A DNA stretch of 64,000 nt, from the NCBI GenBank assembly GCA_036346355.1, contig CM070584.1, forward strand, positions 51,109,097 to 51,173,096. Direction: 5' to 3'. A program made the position numbers and the translations under genes. Below are positions 45,331 through 55,159 of this stretch, one piece after another (position 1 is the stretch's first letter; every line of letters starts with the position of its first letter). Source of the DNA: Rhipidocladum racemiflorum. Lineage: Eukaryota; Streptophyta; Magnoliopsida; Poales; Poaceae. Below the pieces are notes generated by a model, which saw only the letters and a program-made list of their open reading frames with translations, ran no database searches and was not told where the DNA came from.

Positions 45331-45952
45331 GTCTAACTTATCTACATTTTGAATGGCTTAAAAACGTCTCTAAGTTCATTTTTTTCAAAAAATATTCACA
45401 CCAGATGTCATAAGGCTATTAATACTAATTATTGAAAAATTTTGGATAAATTTTATCAAATTTTCCATTTTTTGAATTTGAACGAAAAACCGAACAAAAT
45501 TTTTTATCGAGGGGGAGTGAAATGGACAAAATTCACGAAATTCATCGAAATTCGAACGAAAAGCTGAACCTTGCCTGAGTAGGATCCGTGAATCGATCAA
45601 AAGGATGATTGAGCCGATGGGGTTGATGCAGTGAAGCTTGAAAGGGTAAGTTTGAGCCGATGTGCGAGGGGCTGAGAGCTCGAAGGTGTGAAAATGATTG
45701 GCGAATGATCCTCGTATTTGTAGCGGGGTAAACTTGATGGCATCGGCGGGTAATTTTTGTGATTTTTTACTGTAGTTAATGCACAAGATCGTGCGTTCAC
45801 ATGATTTGCGTGGGACGGTTACCATGAATGGCACTAATATCAATGGAAATTAGAGAGGTAGATTTCAGTGAAGTCGGTTGATATTCCGTGTTGAAGCCGA
45901 TACCGTTGATTTTTCGAAGATTCGTGTAATCTCCCAAAAATGGATGGGTATA

Positions 45953-46692
45953 TGTTGACACTAGAATATGGCACATAGCCGATTTAGCAAGGGTTGATTT
46001 GGTATGATTTTGATTAAGGTTGGAGTTGAATTAAAGGAAACGTTGTTTTGGAAAGTTACAGTCGATACAAGTGACAACAGGAGTAAAAGTGGAATAAAGC
46101 CAATCGGGATATAACCGATATCAATTTCAAAGGAAGTATATTTTGGGGAAGATTGAAACTAATGCGAAGTGTTTTACAAGTCCAAGGGGGACACGGTCGG
46201 TCTAGATGCTATAAAAGAAACGACATGCAATATAGACACACAATCAATCAACCAACGAACTCGCACTACTTTTTACTTTAACTTTCGACTAGTAGTAGCA
46301 TTATAGATTTGTAATTTTTCTTCTGTAATTCATTTGATCAATAAAGTTGTGCATCGTCGATTATTTATTTCGTCGACTTACACCACCCAAGTTTGTTTTT
46401 TCTCGTATGTTGTTGCGTATCGCCTTTTTCAAGAAAATCTACTTTTATCTCTATCTAATCAGCTCAATCAGGTTGTTCAGATTTATCGGTTGTAATCGGC
46501 TTGAATAGCTATTTAGACTAAATCGGATTGTAGTTGAAGAAGTAATCGGCTTAGCAACTGATTAAATTATATACTGATTTTTTTTGCCGATTGCAGAATC
46601 AAATCGGCTGGTATACCCATATCCAGAATTAAACCCGATGTTTGCATGTACTGATTATCGATTAACTCTTATTCACGTTTTTGACGTCAACA
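45953..46692 (+). repeat. 3' LTR of the gypsy element
   Basis: 740 bp, diverged from the 5' LTR by numerous substitutions and small indels; ends GACGTCAACA. Confidence 0.88.
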
Positions 46693-46834
46693 TTAGCGCA
46701 TCGAGGAGGAGGAAGAACTCATGCTGTGTTCACGAAATTTCCCAACATAGCTTTTCCAAGTGCACCTATAGGTATATGTACTATTCCGCCGTAAAATGAC
46801 CAGACCCTTTCTCTACGGGCCATTAGCGCATATA

Positions 46835-46962
46835 CCACTTTCAAGAAGTGGCATCGCTAAAATGCCACTCTTGCCCACTGTCATACACACAGATGGTCCC
46901 GCCTATCAACGACAGCGGAGTGGCATTTTTAGCGAAGCCACTTCTGGAGAGTGGCATTTTAT
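46835..46962. repeat. Inverted repeat able to form a cruciform
   Basis: Arm 46845-46870 (GAAGTGGCATCGCTAAAATG...) pairs with 46918-46944 across a 47 bp loop; each arm also contains its own CCACTT/GAAGTGG mini-palindrome. No flanking duplication seen. May be a small foldback element. Confidence 0.55.
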
Positions 46963-47077
46963 CAATTTTTCCCTTTCCTCTACGGTGCTACGCATGCACA
47001 GTGCACCGAAGAGGCCAAGAGCGAAAACCCAAGGCTCCGCGAGTCAACGCTTGCTAGCTACTACTTCTCGTCGGAGC

Positions 47078-47640
47078 ACAATAATTGTCGACGGGTAAAA
47101 ACCCTGCCTACTCGATAGGAAGACGGCGTTCGCGGTCGTCTATGACGTTGAGACGGACATGTGCACGGTGACATTGACACCTGCGGTTGCCAGCCAATAA
47201 TATGACCGATCGAGCGAGCGGCAACGCAAGCAGGTACATAGCTCAGTCTCTTAGGGCATCTACAGTGGTATAGACGGTAGATGTCTATAATATACCTCCA
47301 TATCATCTATAGACAGTACTAAAGATAACTTATACTATTATTGTCTATATAGCGGTTTGTAATGATCTCTTATATAATTAATAGACTATGTGTACAATGG
47401 TATATATCATCTGTCTATATGGGTAATAGGTATCTCACTGCTGGCTGTGGCCGGCAAGTGCGTGGTCCTATGCTCCCAACTCCATGATGGCGACGAAACG
47501 AAATTTGTAATGCTCGATGCTGCCGGCCCAGTGGGCCCTAGTCTCCTGCAGTCTCTCGCCATCAGATGGATTATGGGCCTTCTAGTCGAGATTTGCCAGT
47601 TTGGGTGTCAACGGGCCGGGCCTTGCCCGAAACTAAACCC
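47078..47640 (+). pseudogene. Gene fragment of unknown family, interrupted by a MITE
   Basis: 47110-47200 reads TAFAVVYDVETDMCTVTLTP and 47437-47560 reads LLAVAGKCVVLCSQL then KFVMLDAAGPV in plausible coding composition. They flank an AT-rich insertion (about 47247-47432) with GGGCATCTACAGTGG at its left. Reminiscent of rice DUF1668-type proteins, but the match is by eye only. Stops and the insertion make it non-functional. Confidence 0.3.
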
Positions 47641-48070
47641 ATCATATCTACGAACCGCCGGTTTCTGGGTTCTTATCCTTCTCACATGGAGACGGGGATT
47701 AGGGCAAATTCATTCTGACACGGAAACTAGGACTGATGACAAGGAGACCAAACCAAACGTGGCGTTGCTGCTGGATAGATTGCGGAAGAATTCGAGGGCT
47801 TTTTCACGGTCCCAATCAATTGGAGCGATCAGGATGACGCTGTTCGGGACGGAAGGCTTCGAGATTGGTGGTGGTGCTGATATAATGTGAACTGTTAAAC
47901 TTGGGCTGAACCAAGATAACGACCCGATGATGCACGACGGAAACGCAAAAAACACTCGACTGAAGATCAGGGATAAAAGAATGAAAATGGAGCTCAGAAT
48001 TTCTTTATGCTGGAGTCATTTGTCTTGTCGTCGCTGTTGGAGATATGCCCCAAAAGCAATAATTATATTT
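47641..48070. other. Intergenic DNA
   Basis: Average composition; no domain or repeat recognised. Confidence 0.35.
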
Positions 48071-48215
48071 TGAGAAGTGATTCTATGCTCTTCCTTTTAA
48101 AAGTTGCACAATTATTAAAGCGTGAATGAAGGGTGGATGAGGATTACTTACCCCTTCGCTTGCTTCAAGATTTGTGCAACTTGTACTAGAAGGAAAAGCA
48201 TAGAAACACTGCTCA
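48071..48215. mobile_element. Foldback MITE, about 145 bp (copy 2)
   Basis: TGAGAAGTGATTCTATGCTC ... GCATAGAAACACTGCTCA; same family as 6963-7109 but in the opposite orientation and more diverged. Confidence 0.7.
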
Positions 48216-48942
48216 TTTATTTTTATATATCCATAATTAATTATTTTGTTTCTTGAATATTGTCATTATTATTTATTTGCAGGTGTGTGAATTATTTATT
48301 AGCAGGATATCGTTCCATGGTTATGCGAATGCAGTTTTCCCCCGAGTGCATGTGGCTACAAGCCTACAATCGCTGTCCTAAAATGTCCACGGAGATTGGT
48401 GCATAATCTCCCCATACGCCATAGTGCCTGCTCGTTTCAACGAGGGATGATGTAATTGAAATATATGCTATTTAGGGAGCGAAGAAAAAGAAGCCATGAA
48501 ACAGCTGTGCACTAAAAATGGAACTTTAAGGTGCAGATTGCTACCCCAGAAGATGGGAATCGTAGGATAACTACGCCTGCACTGCATACTCAACAGAAGC
48601 CATAATAAGCCCAAAGCCATAAGCACCGTGAGCTAGTAGGTTTATTGACAAGCCCCACGCCGCCATTTCAGTTTTGTTTCTGGTTAAGTACAGCAACAAT
48701 TACATTACATCCGTTCGTCCAGAGTAGGATCCATGGACATCAACAAACAAGATCATTTTAACAAGAACAATTTCAACGCATGCACATGGACGCACACTCG
48801 CTCGCACCAGTACGTACGGCACTGCACCACGTCATCAACAGTAGCTAATTATTGCCCCACACTGTACGGCAGTGCACCACGTCCTCAACAGCATCAAGGC
48901 AACCCGACGCGCATGCCGTCATGCATCCGCGCGCCGCGCGCA
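48216..48942. other. Region downstream of the carboxylesterase
   Basis: Contains the likely 3' UTR of the minus-strand carboxylesterase (about 48700-48942), with a short tandem duplication of a GTACGGCACTGCACCACGTC-like unit at 48814-48890. No other gene. Confidence 0.45.
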
Positions 48943-49920
48943 TCAAGCGCCTCCGGCGTAGACGAACACGCGCACCGCCGCGAACAGTTCCTCGGCCTTC
49001 TCCGGCACGAAGAGCTCCGCGGCGTGGAACCCCGCGCCCTCCGTATTCGCGACGACCTCCACGCCGCGCTCCTGCAGCCACCGGACGAAGTCTCTCTGCC
49101 TGTCGATCAGCGGGTCGCCGTCGCTCCCGGTCACCAGGCACCGCGGCAGGCCACTCACCGCCTCCGGCGCCAACGCTTTCACCGGGTTGCTGAACTCGTG
49201 GTCTCGGTCCGCGCCCACCGGCAGCGCGAGGCTCCAGAGCTTGTCGTTGGCCTCCAGCGGCAGCATGAAGTCGTACTCCGACTTCGCCTCCGACGGCGTC
49301 CGCTCGACGCCGCCGAGGTAAGGCTGGTGCAGCATGAGTCCCCGCACCGCGACGGGGCTCAGGTCAAGGCTCTTGGCCCGGACGCCTGCGTTGAACGCCA
49401 TGTTTCCACCGGAGCTGCTGCCCATGACGAAGCACCGGGAAAGGTCGCCGTGCTCGGCGATCCAGGGGTCCGCGGCCGCCGCGTCCCGAAGCCACAGCAT
49501 GGCCGCGACGGCGTCGTCATAGGCGGCAGGCAGGCGGTGCTCGGGCGCGAGGCGGTAGTCGAGGGAGGCGACGACGGCGGGGACGGCCGCCGCCATGGCC
49601 TCGCAGGAGGCGTGGTAGAAGGCGGTGTCGGCGGAGAAAACGACGAAGCCGCCGCCGTGGAAGTAGAGGATGACGGGGAGCTTGGACGGCGACGGCGGGA
49701 CGGGGTTGGGGAGGTAGAGGCGGAGGAACGTGCCGAGGGAGGCGTCGAGGGGCACGTCCCTGGAGACCGCCAGCCCGGCGTCGGAGGCCGGGGCGGTGGG
49801 GACGAAGGGGCGCGTGACGGTGCCGTCCGGGTGGACGAAGATCTGCATGAAGAGGTTGGTCGACTTGGTCGGGAGTGGTCGCGCGGCGGCGTCAACGTCG
49901 GCTGCCGTGCTGCCGCCCAT
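48943..49920 (-). CDS. CXE: Plant carboxylesterase (CXE, GID1-like alpha/beta hydrolase), intronless
   Basis: 325-residue alpha/beta hydrolase of the plant carboxylesterase class (HSR203J/CXE), which hydrolyses short-chain esters of hormones, xenobiotics or defence metabolites in the cytosol. The oxyanion-hole motif HGGG is at residues 88-91; the nucleophile elbow GSSSG at 167-171 (Ser169); catalytic Asp269 in SDGDPLID and His299 in GFHA complete the triad. DYRLAPEHRLPAAYDDA (121-137) is the conserved family block. Length is normal. Start chosen at 49920 because AACCATGG gives strong initiation context and homologues start there; an in-frame ATG at 50013 would add 31 Arg-rich residues. FHGGGF and the intact Ser-Asp-His triad indicate an esterase, not a GID1 receptor. 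The substrate cannot be told; CXE8-like is the closest by eye. Copia element 2 sits 350 bp upstream. Confidence 0.94.
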   Translation of the reverse strand: MGGSTAADVDAAARPLPTKSTNLFMQIFVHPDGTVTRPFVPTAPASDAGLAVSRDVPLDASLGTFLRLYLPNPVPPSPSKLPVILYFHGGGFVVFSADTAFYHASCEAMAAAVPAVVASLDYRLAPEHRLPAAYDDAVAAMLWLRDAAAADPWIAEHGDLSRCFVMGSSSGGNMAFNAGVRAKSLDLSPVAVRGLMLHQPYLGGVERTPSEAKSEYDFMLPLEANDKLWSLALPVGADRDHEFSNPVKALAPEAVSGLPRCLVTGSDGDPLIDRQRDFVRWLQERGVEVVANTEGAGFHAAELFVPEKAEELFAAVRVFVYAGGA

Positions 49921-50269
49921 GGTTCCCGCTCGGCTAGCTCTGTTTCTTGCACACGCGAGGGCCGGCGAGTCCGCGCTGTGGCGGGTGCGGCTACGGTGGT
50001 TGAGATTTGGCATGGGGTGGACGGCTCTGGTTTTGAAGCTGCGCGCGACACGCGTGGCCTGATGGGGGCGGCTCGTGCTGGTTCCGTGTAGTAATCACCA
50101 GAAAAAACGTTCGGCTCTCACGGCCGGCACGTCTGCCAATTGTTGTCATTCTTACGTCGGCAGTCGAGCCAGTTGGGCGAGTGACGCGCCATGTCCCGTC
50201 CGTTGTTCGGCACCCGATCCCTCCTCCACAGTATTAGTACCAGCCATGCGCGCGGCACAGCGTGCGTAC
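49921..50269 (-). promoter_or_regulatory. Proximal promoter and 5' leader of the carboxylesterase, cut by copia element 2
   Basis: About 350 bp of GC-rich sequence between the start codon and the insertion site. The original upstream DNA resumes at 57166. No clear TATA box is visible in this remnant on the gene strand. Confidence 0.5.
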
Positions 50270-50485
50270 TGTTAGGAAACGGATTCGTATCCGATATGGA
50301 CTCTTCCTTATCTCTAAGCAGAACCGCTATATATAGGAGGCAGGGGGTCACCCCATTTGTCTGAAGCATCTGAGAATAATAAAGCGGATCCGTTCCTCCT
50401 CATATTGTGTCTCTCGCCTCTCTTCATTCTCCAGTTTAGATCTATTAGGCAACCCCGGACTATTCGATAGCGAGGTTGTCTAACA
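50270..50485 (+). repeat. 5' LTR of copia element 2
   Basis: TGTTAGGAAACGG ... TTGTCTAACA, with TATA box CTATATATAGGAGG. Confidence 0.92.
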
Positions 50486-50500
50486 CGTTATCAGCACGAA
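50486..50500 (+). promoter_or_regulatory. Primer-binding site of copia element 2 (internal tRNA type)
   Basis: CGTTATCAGCACGAA immediately follows the LTR, identical to element 1. Its complement matches the tRNA-Ile anticodon arm except at the wobble position. Confidence 0.6.
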
Positions 50501-52513
50501 GCTCTACCGGAGAAAAGGTGAGAAAGGTGAGAATACGAGGATTGAATCTAATCGCTCGTTGAATCTGTACTCGTATCTAATATACGCATCTATATACTTT
50601 GTTCATCACGTGGCACGAAGCTACAAGATGATTTGAACGAAACTACAGTATGCACAATTTGGCAATACACGGCACGAAGCCAACAATAACGCCATCGCTG
50701 GCCACGAAGACCGTCGTTCACTGTCGCAGGCCACGTAGGCCGCTCCTTGATCAGCATGCTTGAAGCGCGCCTGAAGCCGCTGTCGCCGTCCGACCTCACG
50801 TAGCATGAAGCTACGGTTTGCAGCAATTTTACATATCGTGGCACGAAGCCATCTACCGACGGCCACGAAGAGCCGCAACCCGAAGTCTCCGTCGGCCGCT
50901 GCGCTGCGGATTTAACCCGGCTCCAAGCCGCACCGCCCTAGTCCGGTCACCAGGCTCCTCGGCTGCGCACGACACTGCCACCACTAGGCCCCAAGCGGCA
51001 CGAAGCCACTAAGCAGCGCCGGCGCCCCGTCGCGGCCGCCGGCCGGCGACCGCCGGCCGTCGCTTGAAGCCCGGCCCGGCCTCACGTCGAGGTTGAAGAT
51101 CGGCCGCGTGTTGCAACCAGTGGCACCGCCTTGCGTGGTCCAGGCATGAAGCCGCCCGGCCGACACGCTCGCAACCGCCGTTGTCAAGGCCTACCGGGCT
51201 GCCGAGGCCATCGCCGTAGCGCGTACAGCGTCGTTGCAGTAGCGCGATGCAGCGTCGTTATCGCGTCGACCAGCGCCACCGCCATAGCGCTGCGGCTGCC
51301 GTCTTGGCTGCCGCGCAGCCTCGCCTGCGCGAGCGACTGCCGCGTCGGGCCGCTGACCACGCCCGTCACCGGCTTGCGCGCGTAGCCTCGCCGCGGCGGC
51401 CATCTGTCCGAAATATCGCCAGCGGCCGCAGTACATCGCCGCCGACCATTGCCTCTCCGCGCTGTCACTGGCGCGCCCCGACCTCGATTACGCCGTGGTC
51501 CACTGCTCATTGCCGTCTTAGCATGCGCGCTTCGCCACCGGCCGCCGCTGATCGGTATACCGCTCGGCTCGCTATCCGGGGAGCAACCAGTCTTGAAGCT
51601 CTCCTTTTGGAATCCGATGGACTTGAAGTCCACGAAGCAACCAACTCCAATCGGCATGAGCGTGAATGGACTTAGTCCAGAGAAGTAAAGATCGAACACT
51701 TCTGGACATGAAGTCCAGAGTGTTAACTTTGGTTAAGAAATGGCATCGGGCACGGGGTAAAGGGGAAATTACCCCTCTACCCCCCACAGTATATATATAT
51801 ATTCTGTTTTTTTCTTTTCCAGAAATGATTAGAAACTCATAAATTGCTTAGAAATAAACAGAAAAAATCCTGAAAAATTACTAGAAAATTATGAAAAATG
51901 CTAGAAAATTCCAAAAAATTAATTGGATCTGGGTTTTCATTTTCTTAGCATCTATGAATACTTTATGAATATTTGCATGAATTTTGCAATAATTGCCCGG
52001 TTTTAGAATACCGAAAATTCATGAGAAATTATTTTTCCGCATTTATGAATTTATGAATTACTGTTTATTCTGAATTTATGAATTGTGCAATTACTGTTTA
52101 TTCTGAATTTATGAATTGTGCAATTACTGTTTATTCTGAATTTATGAATTGTGCAGTTATTATTCTGTTCCATGCACTATACTTATTGCTTTAATATATT
52201 TCATTGGAAATTCAAGCACGCCGCACGAAGCGGCCATTGTCGCGCCAGGATGGCCGACGCGCATGGAACTGAATGCGCAGCGTGCATGAAGCCGCGCCAA
52301 AACCGATCGCACGAAGCCGATCGCGCGCATGAATCCTGCACTTATGAATCTTGCAGTTATGAATCATGTATTTATGAATTCTGTATTTATGAATCTTGTA
52401 TTTATGAATCTTGAAATTATTGCTTTCTTTTAGTTTGCTAGAAATTCATGAGAATTTAATTATGCATTTATGAATCTTGCAACCACTCTCTATTAGATTA
52501 CACGAAGTAATCT
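50493..52513 (+). other. Hairpin-rich 2 kb leader of copia element 2
   Basis: Repeated CA(C/T)GAAG cores with complementary variable stems: 50493-50503 (3 bp), 50610-50624 (5, one G-U), 50671-50681 (3), 50799-50815 (6), 50839-50851 (4), 50860-50875 (bulged), 50997-51007 (3), 51143-51153 (3), 51618-51632 (5, loop TTGAA), 51701-51719 (7), 52220-52234 (5), 52304-52322 (bulged), 52495-52513 (7). GC-rich from 50690 to 51580, AT-rich after 51780. No credible coding sequence. Confidence 0.78.
52056..52158 (+). repeat. 33 bp tandem repeat, three copies, in the leader
   Basis: Unit ATTACTGTTTATTCTGAATT... ending ATGAATTGTGCA repeated three times, the last with one or two changes. Followed at 52325-52430 by looser TTATGAATCTTG repeats. 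Confidence 0.8.
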
Positions 52514-52559
52514 CATGAAAGAATCCTATGAATATGTAAATACCTGGCATTGTCATATG

Positions 52560-52860
52560 TGAGTTTTGAAGAACTGGTCCGAATGGTCAGAACTATCTCA
52601 TATGGGCATCAAATGTGAAGATCGTGTTTATGAGCAAGAAGCTCTGAATTGCCATCGGTTTAGGGTCCTCGAAGGACAAGTAACCTACTGCCGAGCAAAA
52701 CGATCAAATTTTGTACTCCCAGTATCACTTTTCACCACTATGAATAATGAATACATGGGTGAGGTGAGTACACTTGAGTTACTGACCGCACTTGAAGCGA
52801 TTCGAGAAACTCAAGTCCACCATCTTGCTCCAAGCACAAAGAAGATTGGGTTACTTTGAA
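52560..52860 (+). pseudogene. Short copia gag remnant (element 2)
   Basis: Aligns with the element 1 gag (FEELV-like start, then NNEYMGEVSTLELLTALEAI, HHLAPSTKK). Roughly 100 residues with frameshifts; no zinc knuckle. Protease follows 200 bases later. Confidence 0.6.
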
Positions 52861-53067
52861 GTTTGCGGCGATGCAGCGATGGTTGTTAATGAATTTTGAA
52901 TAATGAATTGTAAGCTCTCGAAGAGCATACATTTTCTTTTCTCATGAATATAATTGCAATTTATTCTTTATTCCAGTATTCTTTATTTGTAAGCAATATT
53001 TGAATTACTTTGCCACTATATGATTAGAATTATATTTCTTGTCATTTAAGATATTGTGTAGCGCCCA

Positions 53068-53380
53068 ATGGAGGTGATATGTATTGTTGATAGTGGCACA
53101 ACAAATACCATCTTAAGAGAGTCGGAATACTTCCAGACAATCACGAAGAACGCTGGAAGGATTATGAAAATCGCAGGAAGCGATACGAATATAATAGGCT
53201 CAGGAAGAGCCACAATTATATTGCCAATGGGTACAATTTTGGTAATTGATGAAGCCTCTTTGTACCCTGAATCAACACGCACTCTCTTAAGTTTTAACAG
53301 ATATCCGCGCCAATGAGTTTCACGTAGAAACCAATGAAAAAAATGGCAAAGAACACTTGTGCATTGTGAAGCACGCGGAA
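53068..53380 (+). pseudogene. Copia protease (element 2)
   Basis: MEVICIVDSGTTNTILRESE with the intact DSG active site and the GSGRATIILP flap; a frameshift near 53300 interrupts the LLSFNDIRAN-type end. Confidence 0.85.
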
Positions 53381-53381
53381 T

Positions 53382-54400
53382 ATGGAAAAATGGTATTATA
53401 AAAATGTCCCTCATATGAATTTGGGTTGTACTAGACGAAAAATCAATGCACACGCAGTGTATACTTCTTTGAAGACTGTCTTTAGAAGCTCTGAATTATT
53501 TGCTTTATGGCATTGTAGATTAGGTCATCCTGGTCTTAGATTGATGAGAAATATAGTTAACAACTCACAAGGTCATGGCATTAATGTTAAGAATTTCCCG
53601 AATCACGAAGATTTTGTGTGCCATGCATGTGCCACCGGGAAATTAATAACTAGACCCTCTGTTATGAAAGTGCAACATGAAATTCCTGCATTCCTGGAAC
53701 GCATTCAGGGGGATATTTGCGGTCCGATTCAGCCCTTGTCAGGGCCGTTTCGATACTTTATGGTGCTCATTGATGCTTCCTCGAAATGGTCGCATACATG
53801 TTTGCTGTCAACAAGGAATCATGCATTCGCAAAGTTGATCTCGCAGATCATCAGAATTAAGAATGCTTTTCCTGATCATCGCGTGAAGTCCATTCGATTG
53901 GACAATGCCGGCGAATTTACTTCCAAAGCATTTGATGATTATTGTACAGCAACGGGAATAACTGTTGAGCACTCTGCATCGCACGTCCATACGCCAAAAT
54001 GGGCTAGTCAAGCACTAATAAAGAGGATTAAGTTCATTGCCGGACCGCTCTTGCAGAGTTGTAACTTGCCCAACACTTGTTGGGGACACGCAGCCTCGCA
54101 CGCAGCAAAGACTCATCAATTATAGACCATCGGCCTACAACATCCATTCACCAATGCAATTAGTGCAAGGGGTCATCCGAAGATTTCCCATCTTAGAAAA
54201 TTTGGTTGTATGGTATATGTACCTATACCACCCCACAATGGATCGCAATGGGCCCTCTCCGCAAGTCCGGGATATCGTTGGTTATGAGAGTGCATCCATA
54301 ATCAGGTATTTGGAACCCATGATCGAGACTTGCACACACCGATTCGCTGATTGCATCTTTGACGAGGACCATTATCCATCATTAGGGAGAGAATCAACCA
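53382..54400 (+). pseudogene. Copia pre-integrase and integrase (element 2), catalytic Glu lost
   Basis: 53382-54125 covers the HHCC region (LWHCRLGHPGLRLMRNI, CHACATGK), first Asp (GDICGPIQP) and second Asp (RLDNAGEFTS) in one frame of 247 codons. Where element 1 has NGRAEALLKR this copy reads KWASQALIKR, replacing the catalytic Glu by Gln. 54150-54400 carries the C-terminal block (GYESASIIRYLEP) in another frame. Confidence 0.85.
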
Positions 54401-55138
54401 TTGGATGAAAAATGCCGGGAAATAGTATGGCATTCCACTGGGATCCCCGCGCATGATCCTCGCACTAATGAAGCAAATCAAGAAGTCCAGAAGATAATTG
54501 ATTTGCAGAATTTAGCAAATGAATTGCCTGATCATTTTTGTGATCTGAAGAGCGTGGTTAAGTCGCATGTACCAGCAAGAAATGCACCAGAGAGGGTGGA
54601 AATACCAAAGAAAGCAGAAGGTATCCCTCATCCTGTTCAGAGGCCTCAAAGAAAAAGAACAGGAGATCTGGCTTCTCAAACCCAAAGTACCCGGAGACGT
54701 CTGGGGGAAAATCAAGCAGAGGACTTACCACAGCCAATCACAAAAGTGCCCCAAAGCAAGAAGGGGAGCCAGTTGAGACCTGGCACTGGAAAGAAGCCTG
54801 TGGAAAAGGCAATTCCAGATCTGAACCTTCCATTGGAAGAAGCCGCCGAAAATAATGTGTGCGCACACATTGGCGGAGAAAAACTAAAGGAACTTGCTCC
54901 TGGAATGGGAAATAGCAATGAAGAGCAAGTAGAAGTGCACGAAGCACCCCATGATGAAATGGCCATAAACTTTGTAATAACGGGAGAATCAATGAATAGA
55001 GCAACAACCAATGTCGATGCATACTTTGCAAAGAAGATTGCCACGATCATTAATCATGATCCCGAGCCCGCATCTTCGCAGAGTGCAAGAAAAGGCTCGA
55101 TTGGGAAGATTGGAAGAAGGCAATCACCGCAGAGTTAG
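54401..55138 (+). pseudogene. Integrase-RT linker with DLNLPL (EAR-like) motif (element 2)
   Basis: 245-codon frame aligned with 12173-12700 of element 1. DLNLPL at 54818-54835. The longest uninterrupted frame after integrase in this copy. Confidence 0.6.
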
Positions 55139-55159
55139 TCTCTCTGAACAAAAGAGAGG

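Larger units (their letters stand above)
39222..46692 (+). mobile_element. Decayed Ty3-gypsy (Tat-like) retrotransposon lacking integrase
   Basis: LTRs 39222-39968 (747 bp) and 45953-46692 (740 bp) bound gag, protease and part of reverse transcriptase in plus orientation. Flanks GTAGC / TTAGC match at 4 of 5, an old target duplication. No RNase H or integrase follows RT; non-homologous AT-rich DNA (45330-45560) sits there instead. LTRs differ at many sites, so insertion is older than copia element 1. A copia-type solo LTR (41234-42595) splits gag. Confidence 0.88.

Noticed and set aside
48733..50091. 452-codon plus-strand ORF opposite the carboxylesterase
   Set aside because: Antisense shadow of a GC-rich gene; the minus-strand frame has the full catalytic triad.
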